Made by a program: the position numbers and the translations under genes
In this document: positions 1 through 7,070 of the stretch, in pieces
Layout: each line of letters opens with the position of its first letter
Numbering within the stretch: the first letter of the stretch is position 1
From: a bacterium
GTDB taxonomy: Bacteria; SZUA-79; Acidulodesulfobacterales; Acidulodesulfobacteraceae
Direction of reading: 5' to 3'
Assembly (NCBI GenBank): GCA_021828445.1
Contig: JAJZJD010000022.1
Span: 1-12,237, forward strand
DNA length: 12,237 nt
The notes under the pieces: generated by a model
Seen by the model: only the letters and a program-made list of their open reading frames with translations
What the model was told of the DNA's origin: nothing
Databases searched by the model: none

Positions 1-2
1 AT

Positions 3-95
3 ATATCCCTTACCAACATTATGTATAAAGAATGGATGCCTTTTCTGAATCTCGTGGATAACGCATACTGGCATGTCGAACTGGAAGAATCATAA
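3..95 (+). CDS. 3' end of an unidentified gene (partial)
   Basis: An open frame enters from the left edge and ends in TAA at 93-95, encoding about 30 residues that include YKEWMPFLN and a C-terminal DNAYWHVELEES. The other two forward frames are closed by stops within this stretch, and the aromatic and acidic composition reads like real protein. I do not recognise the family and too little remains to assign a function. It could also be a chance open stretch. No terminator hairpin is visible after it. Confidence 0.45.
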   Translation: MSLTNIMYKEWMPFLNLVDNAYWHVELEES

Positions 96-163
96 TAACG
101 GTTTTATAAATCATAGCTCTTTAACCCAAAATTGCCGATAGAAAATATTTAATAAATTCTAAT

Positions 164-233
164 ATTCCGTCATTGCGAGCGTAGCGAAGCAATCTAAAAC
201 GAGATTGCTTCGCTACGCTCGCAATGACGGAAT
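164..233. repeat. Perfect 32-bp inverted repeat, intergenic
   Basis: The left arm (164-195) and right arm (202-233) are exact reverse complements, separated by a 6-base loop AAAACG (196-201). The arms contain the core GTCATTGCGAGCG followed by TAGCGAAGCAATCT and are much richer in GC than the flanking AT-rich DNA. Each arm also holds its own short inverted repeat (ATTGC at 172-176 with GCAAT at 189-193), so it could form one long hairpin or two small ones. From memory, the CATTGCGAG...GCAATC core recurs as an intergenic palindromic repeat in many unrelated bacterial genomes. There is no T-run after the right arm, so a simple intrinsic terminator is unlikely. The rest of 96-335 shows nothing I can identify. 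Confidence 0.9.
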
Positions 234-335
234 TAAGTAATTCAGGTAATTCATATATAAAAATTTCTAAATCGGGATTTGGGCTTTAACCGGCAGGTTG
301 ATTTCATAACAAAATAATTGCGTCTCAAAATAACT

Positions 336-1115
336 ATGAATATAATCCTTATTCCGTTTGAAAAAGTAGGCAAATTTGTATTATATACCGTTGACGAGTT
401 AGGTTCCATCGCGATTTATATTGGGGAATCCTTTATTTCGATACCGGAATATTTCATAAATTTCGAGAATCTTATAGACCAGATGATTTTTATCGGGATA
501 GATTCGTTCTGGGTAGTCGGACTAACCGGTCTTTTCACGGGTATGGTGCTGTCCCTTCAGGCTTATTACGCCGCCAAAATAGTTGGAGTTACGTATATGA
601 TAGGCCCTACCGTCGCATTATCTATGGTAAGAGAGCTGGGTCCGGTTCTTACCGCCCTTATGATTACGGCAAGATGCGGTTCTTCTATGGCATCGGAAAT
701 AGGAACCATGAAAGTCACCGAGCAGATAGACGCTCTCGAAGTCATGGCGGTGGACCCGTATTATTTTCTTTCCGTGCCGAGGATACTTGCCGCAATGGCT
801 ATGCTTCCGGTAATGGCCGTTTTATGCTCTTTGATAGGCATAATAGGCGGTTACGTAGTTTACGTATATTTTTTGGGACTTAATCATATTACTTATATCG
901 AAAAGATATATCAGTATATTGAACTGAGCGATATATATAACGGTTTATTGAAATCCGTTTTTTTCGGGGCGATACTTGCGGTAATAAGTACTTTTAAAGG
1001 CTTTCAGACTACCGGAGGCGCAAAAGGAGTGGGAAGGTTTACTACTCAGGCGGTCGTATTGAGCTCGGTCTATATTCTTTTTGCGGATTATTTACTGACG
1101 TCGATTCTTTTTTAA
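336..1115 (+). CDS. mlaE: MlaE-type ABC transporter permease
   Basis: This is the integral inner-membrane subunit of the MCE/Mla phospholipid transporter, which works with the MlaF ATPase and the MlaD substrate-binding ring. The 259-residue product has the usual family length. It carries the most conserved MlaE block at residues 98-150, including VRELGPVLTALMITARCGSS, then a stretch with SEIGTMKVTEQIDALEVM and VPRILAAM. Several hydrophobic segments follow, around 60-75, 150-180, 205-220 and 238-257. I chose the ATG at 336. A TTG at 318 would add six residues, but neither start has a convincing Shine-Dalgarno sequence. It is followed after 145 bp by mlaF. MlaB, MlaC and MlaA are absent from the window. 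Confidence 0.93.
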   Translation: MNIILIPFEKVGKFVLYTVDELGSIAIYIGESFISIPEYFINFENLIDQMIFIGIDSFWVVGLTGLFTGMVLSLQAYYAAKIVGVTYMIGPTVALSMVRELGPVLTALMITARCGSSMASEIGTMKVTEQIDALEVMAVDPYYFLSVPRILAAMAMLPVMAVLCSLIGIIGGYVVYVYFLGLNHITYIEKIYQYIELSDIYNGLLKSVFFGAILAVISTFKGFQTTGGAKGVGRFTTQAVVLSSVYILFADYLLTSILF

Positions 1116-1146
1116 GTAATTTTTACATTTTTTACCGCATTATTAA

Positions 1147-1175
1147 TTGATTAATTAAACGACGGGATATATAAT
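1147..1175 (+). promoter_or_regulatory. Candidate sigma70-type promoter upstream of mlaF
   Basis: Within the 145-bp mlaE-mlaF gap there is TTGATT at 1147-1152 and a perfect TATAAT at 1170-1175, separated by 17 bp. This would start transcription near 1182 and leave a leader of about 80 nt before mlaF. The stretch is extremely AT-rich, so chance matches are likely. If real, mlaF-mlaD and possibly selD could be transcribed independently of mlaE. Confidence 0.35.
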
Positions 1176-1184
1176 TATAAAATA

Positions 1185-1207
1185 TATATTGATATTTATA
1201 TTGATAT
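1185..1207. repeat. Two direct copies of TATATTGATAT, 12-bp period
   Basis: TATATTGATAT occurs at 1185-1195 and again at 1197-1207, one base apart, in the AT-rich gap before mlaF just downstream of the candidate promoter. The 12-bp spacing is close to one helical turn, so a regulator site is conceivable. In DNA this AT-rich it may equally be simple-sequence drift. Confidence 0.4.
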
Positions 1208-1260
1208 AATTTAATACGTTTAATTCACTACATTTTTATTAATTTCATTAATCATTTGCT

Positions 1261-2004
1261 ATGATTGTTTTGCAACGGTTGTCAAAGTCATTTAACGGCG
1301 TAAAAGTTTTAGACGATTTAGACATCGAGTTCGGCGAAAAACAAATAACGGTTGTTATAGGCAGAAGCGGCGGCGGAAAAAGCGTAATGCTGAAGCACAT
1401 AATCGGGCTTATGAAACCTGATTCCGGAAAGGTTTTAATCGGCGGCATAGATATAAATGCCTTAAAAAAAAAGGAACTTAACGAAATAAGAAAAAAATTC
1501 GGGATGGTATTTCAGGACGGAGCGCTTCTAGATTCTTTAACCGTGTTTGAAAATGTGGCGTTTCCGCTCAGGCGGCATCTCAAGATTTCCGAAAAAGAAA
1601 TAAAAGACAGGGTATTTTCTGTCCTAGAAGATGTAGGCTTAGAAGGGCAGGATAGTAAGATGCCGTCCGAGATTTCAGGAGGAATGAGAAAAAGGGTCGG
1701 GGTTGCGAGGGCGTTAATACTTAATCCCGAAATAATGCTTTTCGATGAACCGACTACCGGACTTGACCCGGTTATGTCGGACGTTATTAATAATTTAATT
1801 ATATCTATGCATAATAAATTTAAATTTACGGGAATAATTATAAGCCACGATATATCGGGAACCTTCAAAACCGGAGATGTTATTGCAATGCTTTACGAAG
1901 GCAGAATTATAGAATCGGGGACGCCGGAAGAGTTCAAGAATTCAAATAATCCCGTAGTAAAACAGTTTATATCAGGAAGCATGGAAGGTCCAATTTTAAT
2001 TTAA
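1261..2004 (+). CDS. mlaF: MlaF-type ABC transporter ATP-binding protein
   Basis: This is the cytoplasmic ATPase that powers the MlaE/MlaD phospholipid transporter. The 247-residue protein has every nucleotide-binding motif in order: Walker A GRSGGGKS (34-41), Q-loop glutamine 85 in MVFQDGALLDSLTVFENV, ABC signature ISGGM (138-142) followed by RKRVGVARAL, Walker B IMLFDEP (158-164), D-loop GLDP (167-170) and H-loop histidine 196. The MVFQDGALLDSLTVFENVAF region and the C-terminal ISGSMEGP are typical of the Mla/Ttg2A subfamily. The start at ATG 1261 gives a normal N-terminus, but no Shine-Dalgarno sequence lies upstream. The gene ends 15 bp before mlaD. Confidence 0.95.
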   Translation: MIVLQRLSKSFNGVKVLDDLDIEFGEKQITVVIGRSGGGKSVMLKHIIGLMKPDSGKVLIGGIDINALKKKELNEIRKKFGMVFQDGALLDSLTVFENVAFPLRRHLKISEKEIKDRVFSVLEDVGLEGQDSKMPSEISGGMRKRVGVARALILNPEIMLFDEPTTGLDPVMSDVINNLIISMHNKFKFTGIIISHDISGTFKTGDVIAMLYEGRIIESGTPEEFKNSNNPVVKQFISGSMEGPILI

Positions 2005-2019
2005 TTTAATTTCTTTACT

Positions 2020-3603
2020 ATGAATATAAATAAAGAAACAAAAGTAGGCATTTTCGTCGCTATAGTATTGCTTATACTTGCCTATTTTTCGGTAAAGGTA
2101 GGAAAAATTCAACTATTTAAACCGCCGGCATACACTATTTCCGCATATTTTAAATCTGCAAACGGCATCGGCATAGGAACTCCCGTTACAATGGCGGGAA
2201 TAAAAATAGGAACGGTAGAAAAAATTAGTCTGGAAAAAGGACTGGCCAGGGTTTATATGTCCATAAGAACCGAGTATAAGGTTTATCCGCAATATGTTGC
2301 GTCTATAAGGTCGATGAGCCTGCTTGGAGAAGCCTATATATCTATATCGCCGGTCAGCGGAGAGGCCGGGTCCAAAACTAAAGAATCTTTAAACAGCGAA
2401 GTTATAAGAAGCGAAATGTCTCCCCAAAGCATGTCGGGACTTATTATGAAATTTTCTAAGACCGCAGGCGATCTGGAAAAAGTCTCTAAATCGTTAAAAA
2501 ATTCGATAGGGACAAAGACGGGGGAAGAAAACATAAAGGCTATACTTCACAATATCGCGACCCTTTCGAGAAATTTAAACAGGCTTGTGTATGTAAACCA
2601 GCAAAACGTGAATGTAATTCTGTCCAATTTTGCTTCTATTTCGAAAAATATAAACGGTTTAACGGTGCGGAATGATGCCGCTATTACCAGGACTATTCAT
2701 AATTTCGATTCCATATCGTATAATCTAAAAAAAGAACTTCCAGCCATTACCGAAAATATAAAAGGGCTTTCTAAAAATCTGAATTATATCGTCGCTAAAA
2801 ATAGAGGCAATATTAACGACAGCCTTAAAAATATAAATGCCGATACAAAAAAATTAAAACTTACTTTAAACGAGCTGTATGGAATTTCCTCTAAAATCAA
2901 TAGCGGTCAGGGAACTATAGGCAGGTTAGTCAACAGAAATTCGGTGTATGACAACCTGAACGGCTCACTCAAAGGCATTAATAATTTAGTCGGCGGATAC
3001 AGCCAATTTCAGGTTAAGGTAAATATGAATTCCCAGTATCTCGCAAGGAGCAAAGGCTCTGTTTCGCAGGTGAACGTTAAACTTCAGCCGTCCCCGGGAC
3101 ATTATTACGAACTCGGCGTGGCTTCGGTGCCGATGGGTTACGGGAATACTTACGGAGAAACTCAGACGACAACTTATACTACAAATAATCCTCCATCGGG
3201 GCAGTTTTATCCTTCGAGCGTAACTACCAATACGACTCAATACAGTTACTCAAATAATATAAAAATTAACGCTTTGATAGCAAAAAATTTCTACAACTTT
3301 ACGCTTCTTGCCGGCTTGCTGTATTCTACCGGCGCTGTCGGCGTCAACTATTACGTGCCGGATACCGGCAAAAATCTTAAGCTTTATGCAAGGGCGTTCG
3401 GTTTTAATGCCGATAACAACGGCGTCAGCGAGGATATTAACGCGGGCATCGCCTATACTTTTTACAGGCATATATTTTTGGATGCCGGATATGACGATAT
3501 ATTCAATAACGGCAACAGGTCGGTATATTTCGGCGGGGGAGTCAAATTCACGGATAAAGACCTTAAATACCTTATAGTAGGCGGGAAAATGCCCACTCCT
3601 TAA
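2020..3603 (+). CDS. mlaD: MlaD/MCE-domain protein with long helical linker and beta-rich C-terminus
   Basis: This is the periplasmic MCE subunit that forms the lipid-conducting ring on MlaE/MlaF. At 527 residues it is almost three times the length of E. coli MlaD (about 180). In order: a short cytoplasmic start and one transmembrane anchor (about 9-27); the MCE domain (about 37-112) with ANGIGIGTPVTMAGIKIGTV and SLLGEAYISISP; a polar helical region (about 135-325) rich in Asn, Lys and Ile that ends in the MlaD-type motif INSGQGTIGRLVN; and a C-terminal region (about 326-522) of alternating polar and aromatic strands with glycine turns, ending SVYFGGGVKF. The last region looks like an outer-membrane beta-barrel, as in the fused MlaD reported from Veillonella, and would let one protein bridge both membranes. 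The barrel assignment is inferred from the pattern. It lies 9 bp before selD. Confidence 0.9.
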   Translation: MNINKETKVGIFVAIVLLILAYFSVKVGKIQLFKPPAYTISAYFKSANGIGIGTPVTMAGIKIGTVEKISLEKGLARVYMSIRTEYKVYPQYVASIRSMSLLGEAYISISPVSGEAGSKTKESLNSEVIRSEMSPQSMSGLIMKFSKTAGDLEKVSKSLKNSIGTKTGEENIKAILHNIATLSRNLNRLVYVNQQNVNVILSNFASISKNINGLTVRNDAAITRTIHNFDSISYNLKKELPAITENIKGLSKNLNYIVAKNRGNINDSLKNINADTKKLKLTLNELYGISSKINSGQGTIGRLVNRNSVYDNLNGSLKGINNLVGGYSQFQVKVNMNSQYLARSKGSVSQVNVKLQPSPGHYYELGVASVPMGYGNTYGETQTTTYTTNNPPSGQFYPSSVTTNTTQYSYSNNIKINALIAKNFYNFTLLAGLLYSTGAVGVNYYVPDTGKNLKLYARAFGFNADNNGVSEDINAGIAYTFYRHIFLDAGYDDIFNNGNRSVYFGGGVKFTDKDLKYLIVGGKMPTP

Positions 3604-3612
3604 AAAACAAAA

Positions 3613-4668
3613 ATGACGTCTAAGAAGTACAAACTTACAAGCCTGACAAGCGCCCACGGCTGAGGGTGTAAGATAGGTCCGGAGGACCTTTCTAAAATTC
3701 TCGAAAAATTATCCGTGCCTGAAAACGACAATGTTTTAGTCGGGTTCGGATATAAAGACGATGCAGGCGTTTATAGAATCAACGACGATACATGCCTTAT
3801 TCAGACCGTAGATTTTTTTACTCCGGTCGTGGATGACCCCTATTCTTTCGGTCAGATTGCCGCAGCCAACGCTCTTTCGGATGTTTATGCCATGGGAGGA
3901 AAGCCTTTAACGGCGTTAAATATTGCCTGTTTTCCTATAAACGATATAGAAAAAGAGGTTTTTAATCTTATACTTATGGGCGGATTAGATAAGATTAAAG
4001 AAGCCGGCGCCGCGCTTTTAGGAGGTCATTCAATCGATGATAAAGAAATAAAATACGGTCTTAGCGTTACCGGTATATGCGGCATAGATGAAATTTATTC
4101 AAACAGCGGCGCGGAACCGGGGGATATTCTATATCTGACTAAAAGTCTCGGTACCGGATTTGCCGTAAGCGCCATATGTACGGATTTCCTTAATGAAGAT
4201 ACGCTGAACGAGGCGACGCTGTCTATGTCGAAGCTAAACAAATATGCTTCCGAATTAGCGGTTTCTTTAATGTCGCCTAATGCCGTAACCGACGTTACCG
4301 GGTTCGGGCTGATAGGGCATCTGAGCGAAATGATGATTGCAAGCGGAACCAGATGTGAAATAGACTTGAATTCCCTTCCCGTTATAAACGGCGTTCCTGA
4401 ATTGATAAAAAAGGGCATTAATCCGGCGGGAACCAAGCGCAACAGAAAATATTTCAGCGAATATACGTCTATGAAAGACGGGCTTGACGAAAATTTATTA
4501 TGGATAGCTTTTGGGGCGGAAACTTCAGGGGGTTTAATATTTTCGATTCCGAAAAATAAAGCCTCTGAAACGGAAAAAATATTTAAAATCAAGGGCGAAC
4601 CTCTTTATAAGATAGGCAGTGTTTTAGATAAAAGCGTAAAAGACGGTATTTATATAAACATAACATAA
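3613..4668 (+). CDS. selD: Selenide, water dikinase SelD with in-frame UGA selenocysteine
   Basis: This enzyme makes selenophosphate from selenide and ATP, the selenium donor for selenocysteine and selenouridine. Reading from ATG 3613 through the in-frame TGA at 3661-3663 gives 351 residues, close to E. coli SelD (347), beginning MTSKKYKLTSLTSAHG, then Sec17, then GCKIGPEDL. The Sec-Gly-Cys-Lys block aligns exactly with the catalytic (C/U)GCK motif; Lys20 is the conserved lysine. Downstream are QTVDFFTPVVDDPYSFG (64-80), NALSDVYAMGG (86-96), GGHSIDD (137-143) and DVTGFGLIGHL. A SECIS-like hairpin follows the TGA. Starting instead at GTG 3715 would remove the catalytic residues, so the TGA is almost certainly recoded. 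It begins 9 bp after mlaD and ends 2 bp before the next gene, implying cotranscription. Confidence 0.95.
3671..3693 (+). promoter_or_regulatory. Predicted bacterial SECIS hairpin in selD
   Basis: Just after the UGA at 3661-3663, AGGTCC (3675-3680) pairs with GGACCT (3684-3689) around a GGA loop. The stem extends below a single U-U mismatch by AGA (3671-3673) with TCT (3691-3693). The apical loop starts 17 nt after the UGA and opens with G residues. Short distance to the UGA and early loop guanines are both features of bacterial SECIS elements bound by SelB. No folding program was run. Confidence 0.75.
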
Positions 4669-4670
4669 TA

Positions 4671-5927
4671 ATGAAATACTCGCTCGGCGTAGATCTTGGC
4701 ACGACGACAGTTGCGGCAATTTTAACCGGCGGCGAAAAAACCGTTTTTCCGGCTAAAAGCCTCTTAAATTTTCAGTATCCGGAATTCGGTCTGGATTCCA
4801 TAAAGAGGATACAGAACGGCTTAGATAAAAATTCGGTTAGAAAACTGCAGGAAAGGGCGGTATCGACTTTAAACGCACTCATAGATTCATACAAAAATGA
4901 GTTAGGATTTGATTACGGCGATATAGAAGAAGTTGCGGTTGCCGGCAATACCGTTATGGAAATGGCATTGTGCGGCTACCCCTTGATATCTCTTTCAAAA
5001 CCTCCTTACAGACCTATGTCCGAACTTTTTTTCCCGGATAGCACCGCTTATTTTCCGAACTTTTATCCTAAAAATAAGAAATTATTTATTTTTCCGATAT
5101 TAGACGGCTTTGTAGGGGGAGATACGGTCGCTTCTATTTATTATTTAAATATGATAAGGAGCGACAAACCGGTTTTTATAGCTGATTTCGGAACAAACGT
5201 AGAGATAGCCGTCGGCTTCAAAGATAAAATATATACTACATCCGCTCCTGCAGGACCGGCATTTGAAGGCGGAAATATAAAATCTGGAATGACTGCTTCG
5301 GACGGGGCCATTTCCGAGGTGCGCCTCAAGGACGGCTCATTTAAGATTAAAACTATATCTGATTCGGCTCCATCCGGAATTTGCGGCAGCGGCATAATGA
5401 GTCTTATTTACGAACTTTTAAAAGAAGGCGTAATAAATAAAAACGGCAGAATTTTGCCTCCTGAAGATATAGAATCCGAAAGTTTTACCGTTGTCGGAAA
5501 AGCCGAAAAAATAGACGAAAATGAAATTATTCTTTATTTTGACGGGAAAAATAATATAAAGTTTTTTCAGGAAGACGTCAGGCAGTTTCAATTTGCAAAA
5601 TCGGCAGTCAAATCTGCTTCGGAAATACTATTAGATAAATTTAAAATTTCGGACTACGAAGATTTCGACGTATATATTTCAGGGACGTTCGGCAGCCATA
5701 TAAGACCGGATATTATAGACTTAATCGATATTTTTCCTTTCAAAGAAAAAAATATTAACGTCATAGACGGGTCTGTTCTTTCCGGATGCTTAAAATACAT
5801 ATCGGCGGATTCATTGCAAAGGGAAAGCGATATAAAAGATATAATTAAAATATCGAAAAATTTCCCTCTTTCGGGCAGCGGGATTTTCCAAAAATATTTT
5901 ATCAGGAATTTATCGTTTTCGCCTTAA
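4671..5927 (+). CDS. Stand-alone RACo-like ASKHA-domain ATPase (DUF4445 type)
   Basis: The 418-residue protein has the ASKHA (actin/Hsp70-type) ATPase fold of reductive activators of corrinoid enzymes. Visible motifs are the phosphate-1 loop GVDLGTTTVAAI (6-17), VAVAGNTVMEMALCG (88-102), phosphate-2 loop IADFGTNVEIAVG (170-182), the family block SAPAGPAFEGGNI and SGMTASDGAI (191-214), GICGSGIMSLIYELL (236-250), EDVRQFQFAKSAV (301-313) and YISGTFGSHI (335-344). Known RACo proteins carry an N-terminal [2Fe-2S] ferredoxin domain; here the ATPase domain begins at residue 1 and no such domain exists. Its partner is unknown. Lying 2 bp after selD suggests co-expression, but a selenium-related role is only inference. 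The gene ends inside the convergent rlmN. Confidence 0.85.
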   Translation: MKYSLGVDLGTTTVAAILTGGEKTVFPAKSLLNFQYPEFGLDSIKRIQNGLDKNSVRKLQERAVSTLNALIDSYKNELGFDYGDIEEVAVAGNTVMEMALCGYPLISLSKPPYRPMSELFFPDSTAYFPNFYPKNKKLFIFPILDGFVGGDTVASIYYLNMIRSDKPVFIADFGTNVEIAVGFKDKIYTTSAPAGPAFEGGNIKSGMTASDGAISEVRLKDGSFKIKTISDSAPSGICGSGIMSLIYELLKEGVINKNGRILPPEDIESESFTVVGKAEKIDENEIILYFDGKNNIKFFQEDVRQFQFAKSAVKSASEILLDKFKISDYEDFDVYISGTFGSHIRPDIIDLIDIFPFKEKNINVIDGSVLSGCLKYISADSLQRESDIKDIIKISKNFPLSGSGIFQKYFIRNLSFSP

Positions 5928-6960
5928 GTTGTCCGCACCCGCCGTTTATAGACCGGGCTTTGGAAAATCTTACCGTTACCGTAAAGCCCGCTTTAGCCAA
6001 TTTTGATTTAAAATTATCGACTTCGGCATCGTCAGGTCTTTCGAAGTTTTTCAGATATATAGAATTTTGCTCTTTATTTAAAGGTATTAGGTTAAATTTT
6101 ACCTTTGCAGGCGAAAACATTTTAATTAATTTTTTGGCGTTTTCTATGCCGTCGTTTATCCCTTTTATCAGTACATATTCTATCGTTGTTTTATTATGAG
6201 TCGAAGGCTTTTTGCCGTTTATCAAAGCGGCTAAATTTTCTATCGGGAATTTTTTATTAATAGGCATAAGCATACTTCTCGTTATATTGTCGGATGCGTT
6301 TAAAGACACCGCAATCTTATACCTGTATTCATTGAAATTTAAGCCGCTTAAAACATTCAGCATGCCGCATGTGGAAACGGTTATTTTTCTCGGAGCTATG
6401 CCGATAAATTTATCGTTAGATATAATATCTAACGATTTCTCTACTTCTTCTATATTGTCTAAGGGTTCGCCCATACCCATAAAAACAATATTGGTAAGCC
6501 CCATGCCGGTATCGTTTTCTACGGTCAATATCTGGGATATTATTTCTCCGGACGTCAGGTTTCTGGTAAAACCCAGACCCGAGGTTTCACAGTAAACGCA
6601 ACCCATTCTGCACCCTATTTGGGACGATAAGCATAATGTTTTTCTGTTTTTATAGCTTATCAAAACGGATTCTATCGTCCCGCCGTCCGGAAATTTTATC
6701 AGATATTTTTTAGAACTGCCGCCTGCATCCGTTTCATATTGCGTATCTATGATTTCCGAAAGGGCTGCATTAAAATTATCCGCAAGATTTTCCCTTAAAG
6801 GTTTAGGAATATCCGTCATTTTAGAAAAATCGAAAAGCCTGCAGGAATAAATCCATCTCATAATCTGTTCGGCGTTGTATTTTTTAAATCCCTTTTCGGT
6901 GCAGTATTCCTCAAGTTCTTTTTGCGATTTGTCGAATATCCAATATTTTTTACTATTCAT
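5902..6960 (-). CDS. rlmN: Dual-specificity 23S rRNA/tRNA adenine-C2 methyltransferase RlmN
   Basis: This radical-SAM enzyme methylates C2 of adenosine in 23S rRNA (A2503 in E. coli) and in some tRNAs. The 352-residue product matches family length. It has the radical-SAM cysteines C117, C121 and C124 in CRMGCVYC, the preceding TLCLSSQIGC with Cys110, which corresponds to the mechanistic cysteine near position 118 of E. coli RlmN, VFMGMGEPLDN (159-169), and the C-terminal methyl-carrying cysteine C342 in GGCGQL. The residues after the cluster motif read ETSGLGFTRNL instead of the commoner AT-containing form, a modest variation. It is transcribed opposite to its neighbours, and its last 26 bp overlap the end of the ASKHA gene. 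No Shine-Dalgarno sequence precedes the ATG. Confidence 0.95.
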   Translation of the reverse strand: MNSKKYWIFDKSQKELEEYCTEKGFKKYNAEQIMRWIYSCRLFDFSKMTDIPKPLRENLADNFNAALSEIIDTQYETDAGGSSKKYLIKFPDGGTIESVLISYKNRKTLCLSSQIGCRMGCVYCETSGLGFTRNLTSGEIISQILTVENDTGMGLTNIVFMGMGEPLDNIEEVEKSLDIISNDKFIGIAPRKITVSTCGMLNVLSGLNFNEYRYKIAVSLNASDNITRSMLMPINKKFPIENLAALINGKKPSTHNKTTIEYVLIKGINDGIENAKKLIKMFSPAKVKFNLIPLNKEQNSIYLKNFERPDDAEVDNFKSKLAKAGFTVTVRFSKARSINGGCGQLKAKTINS

Positions 6961-7054
6961 TTTATTATTTTTTACGGGCTTTCCGTGCTTGTTTTTAATG
7001 ATAAAATATGGTAAATTTTATTATAGTATATATCTATTATAACATTTAAAAAAT

Positions 7055-7060
7055 AGGGGA
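7055..7060 (+). promoter_or_regulatory. Shine-Dalgarno sequence of cbiC
   Basis: AGGGGA lies 10 nt before the ATG at 7071. It is one of only two strong Shine-Dalgarno matches in the window, and it supports the chosen cbiC start. The 110-bp divergent gap between rlmN and cbiC is AT-rich; TATTAT at 7035-7040 could serve as a -10 box, but I see no clear -35. Confidence 0.65.
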
Positions 7061-7070
7061 TATACAAATA

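Noticed and set aside
164..233. Inverted repeat as an intrinsic terminator
   Set aside because: The hairpin is strong, but no T-run follows the right arm, and the perfect long arms fit a repeat element better.
318..335. TTG start adding six residues to MlaE
   Set aside because: No Shine-Dalgarno supports it, and the ATG at 336 gives a normal MlaE N-terminus. It remains possible.
1189..1210. Promoter made of TTGATA (1189-1194) and TATAAT (1205-1210)
   Set aside because: The spacing is only 10 bp, too short for a sigma70 promoter. The 1147-1175 pair has 17 bp.
3250..3657. Minus-strand 135-codon open frame across the end of mlaD
   Set aside because: It is antisense to the conserved MlaD C-terminus and the start of selD, and its translation resembles no protein family.
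4095..4592. Minus-strand 165-codon open frame inside selD
   Set aside because: It is a shadow of a well-supported selD with no recognisable motifs.
3715..4668. GTG-started 317-residue SelD as the complete gene
   Set aside because: It lacks the catalytic (C/U)GCK block, which is encoded in frame just upstream across a TGA that is best read as selenocysteine.
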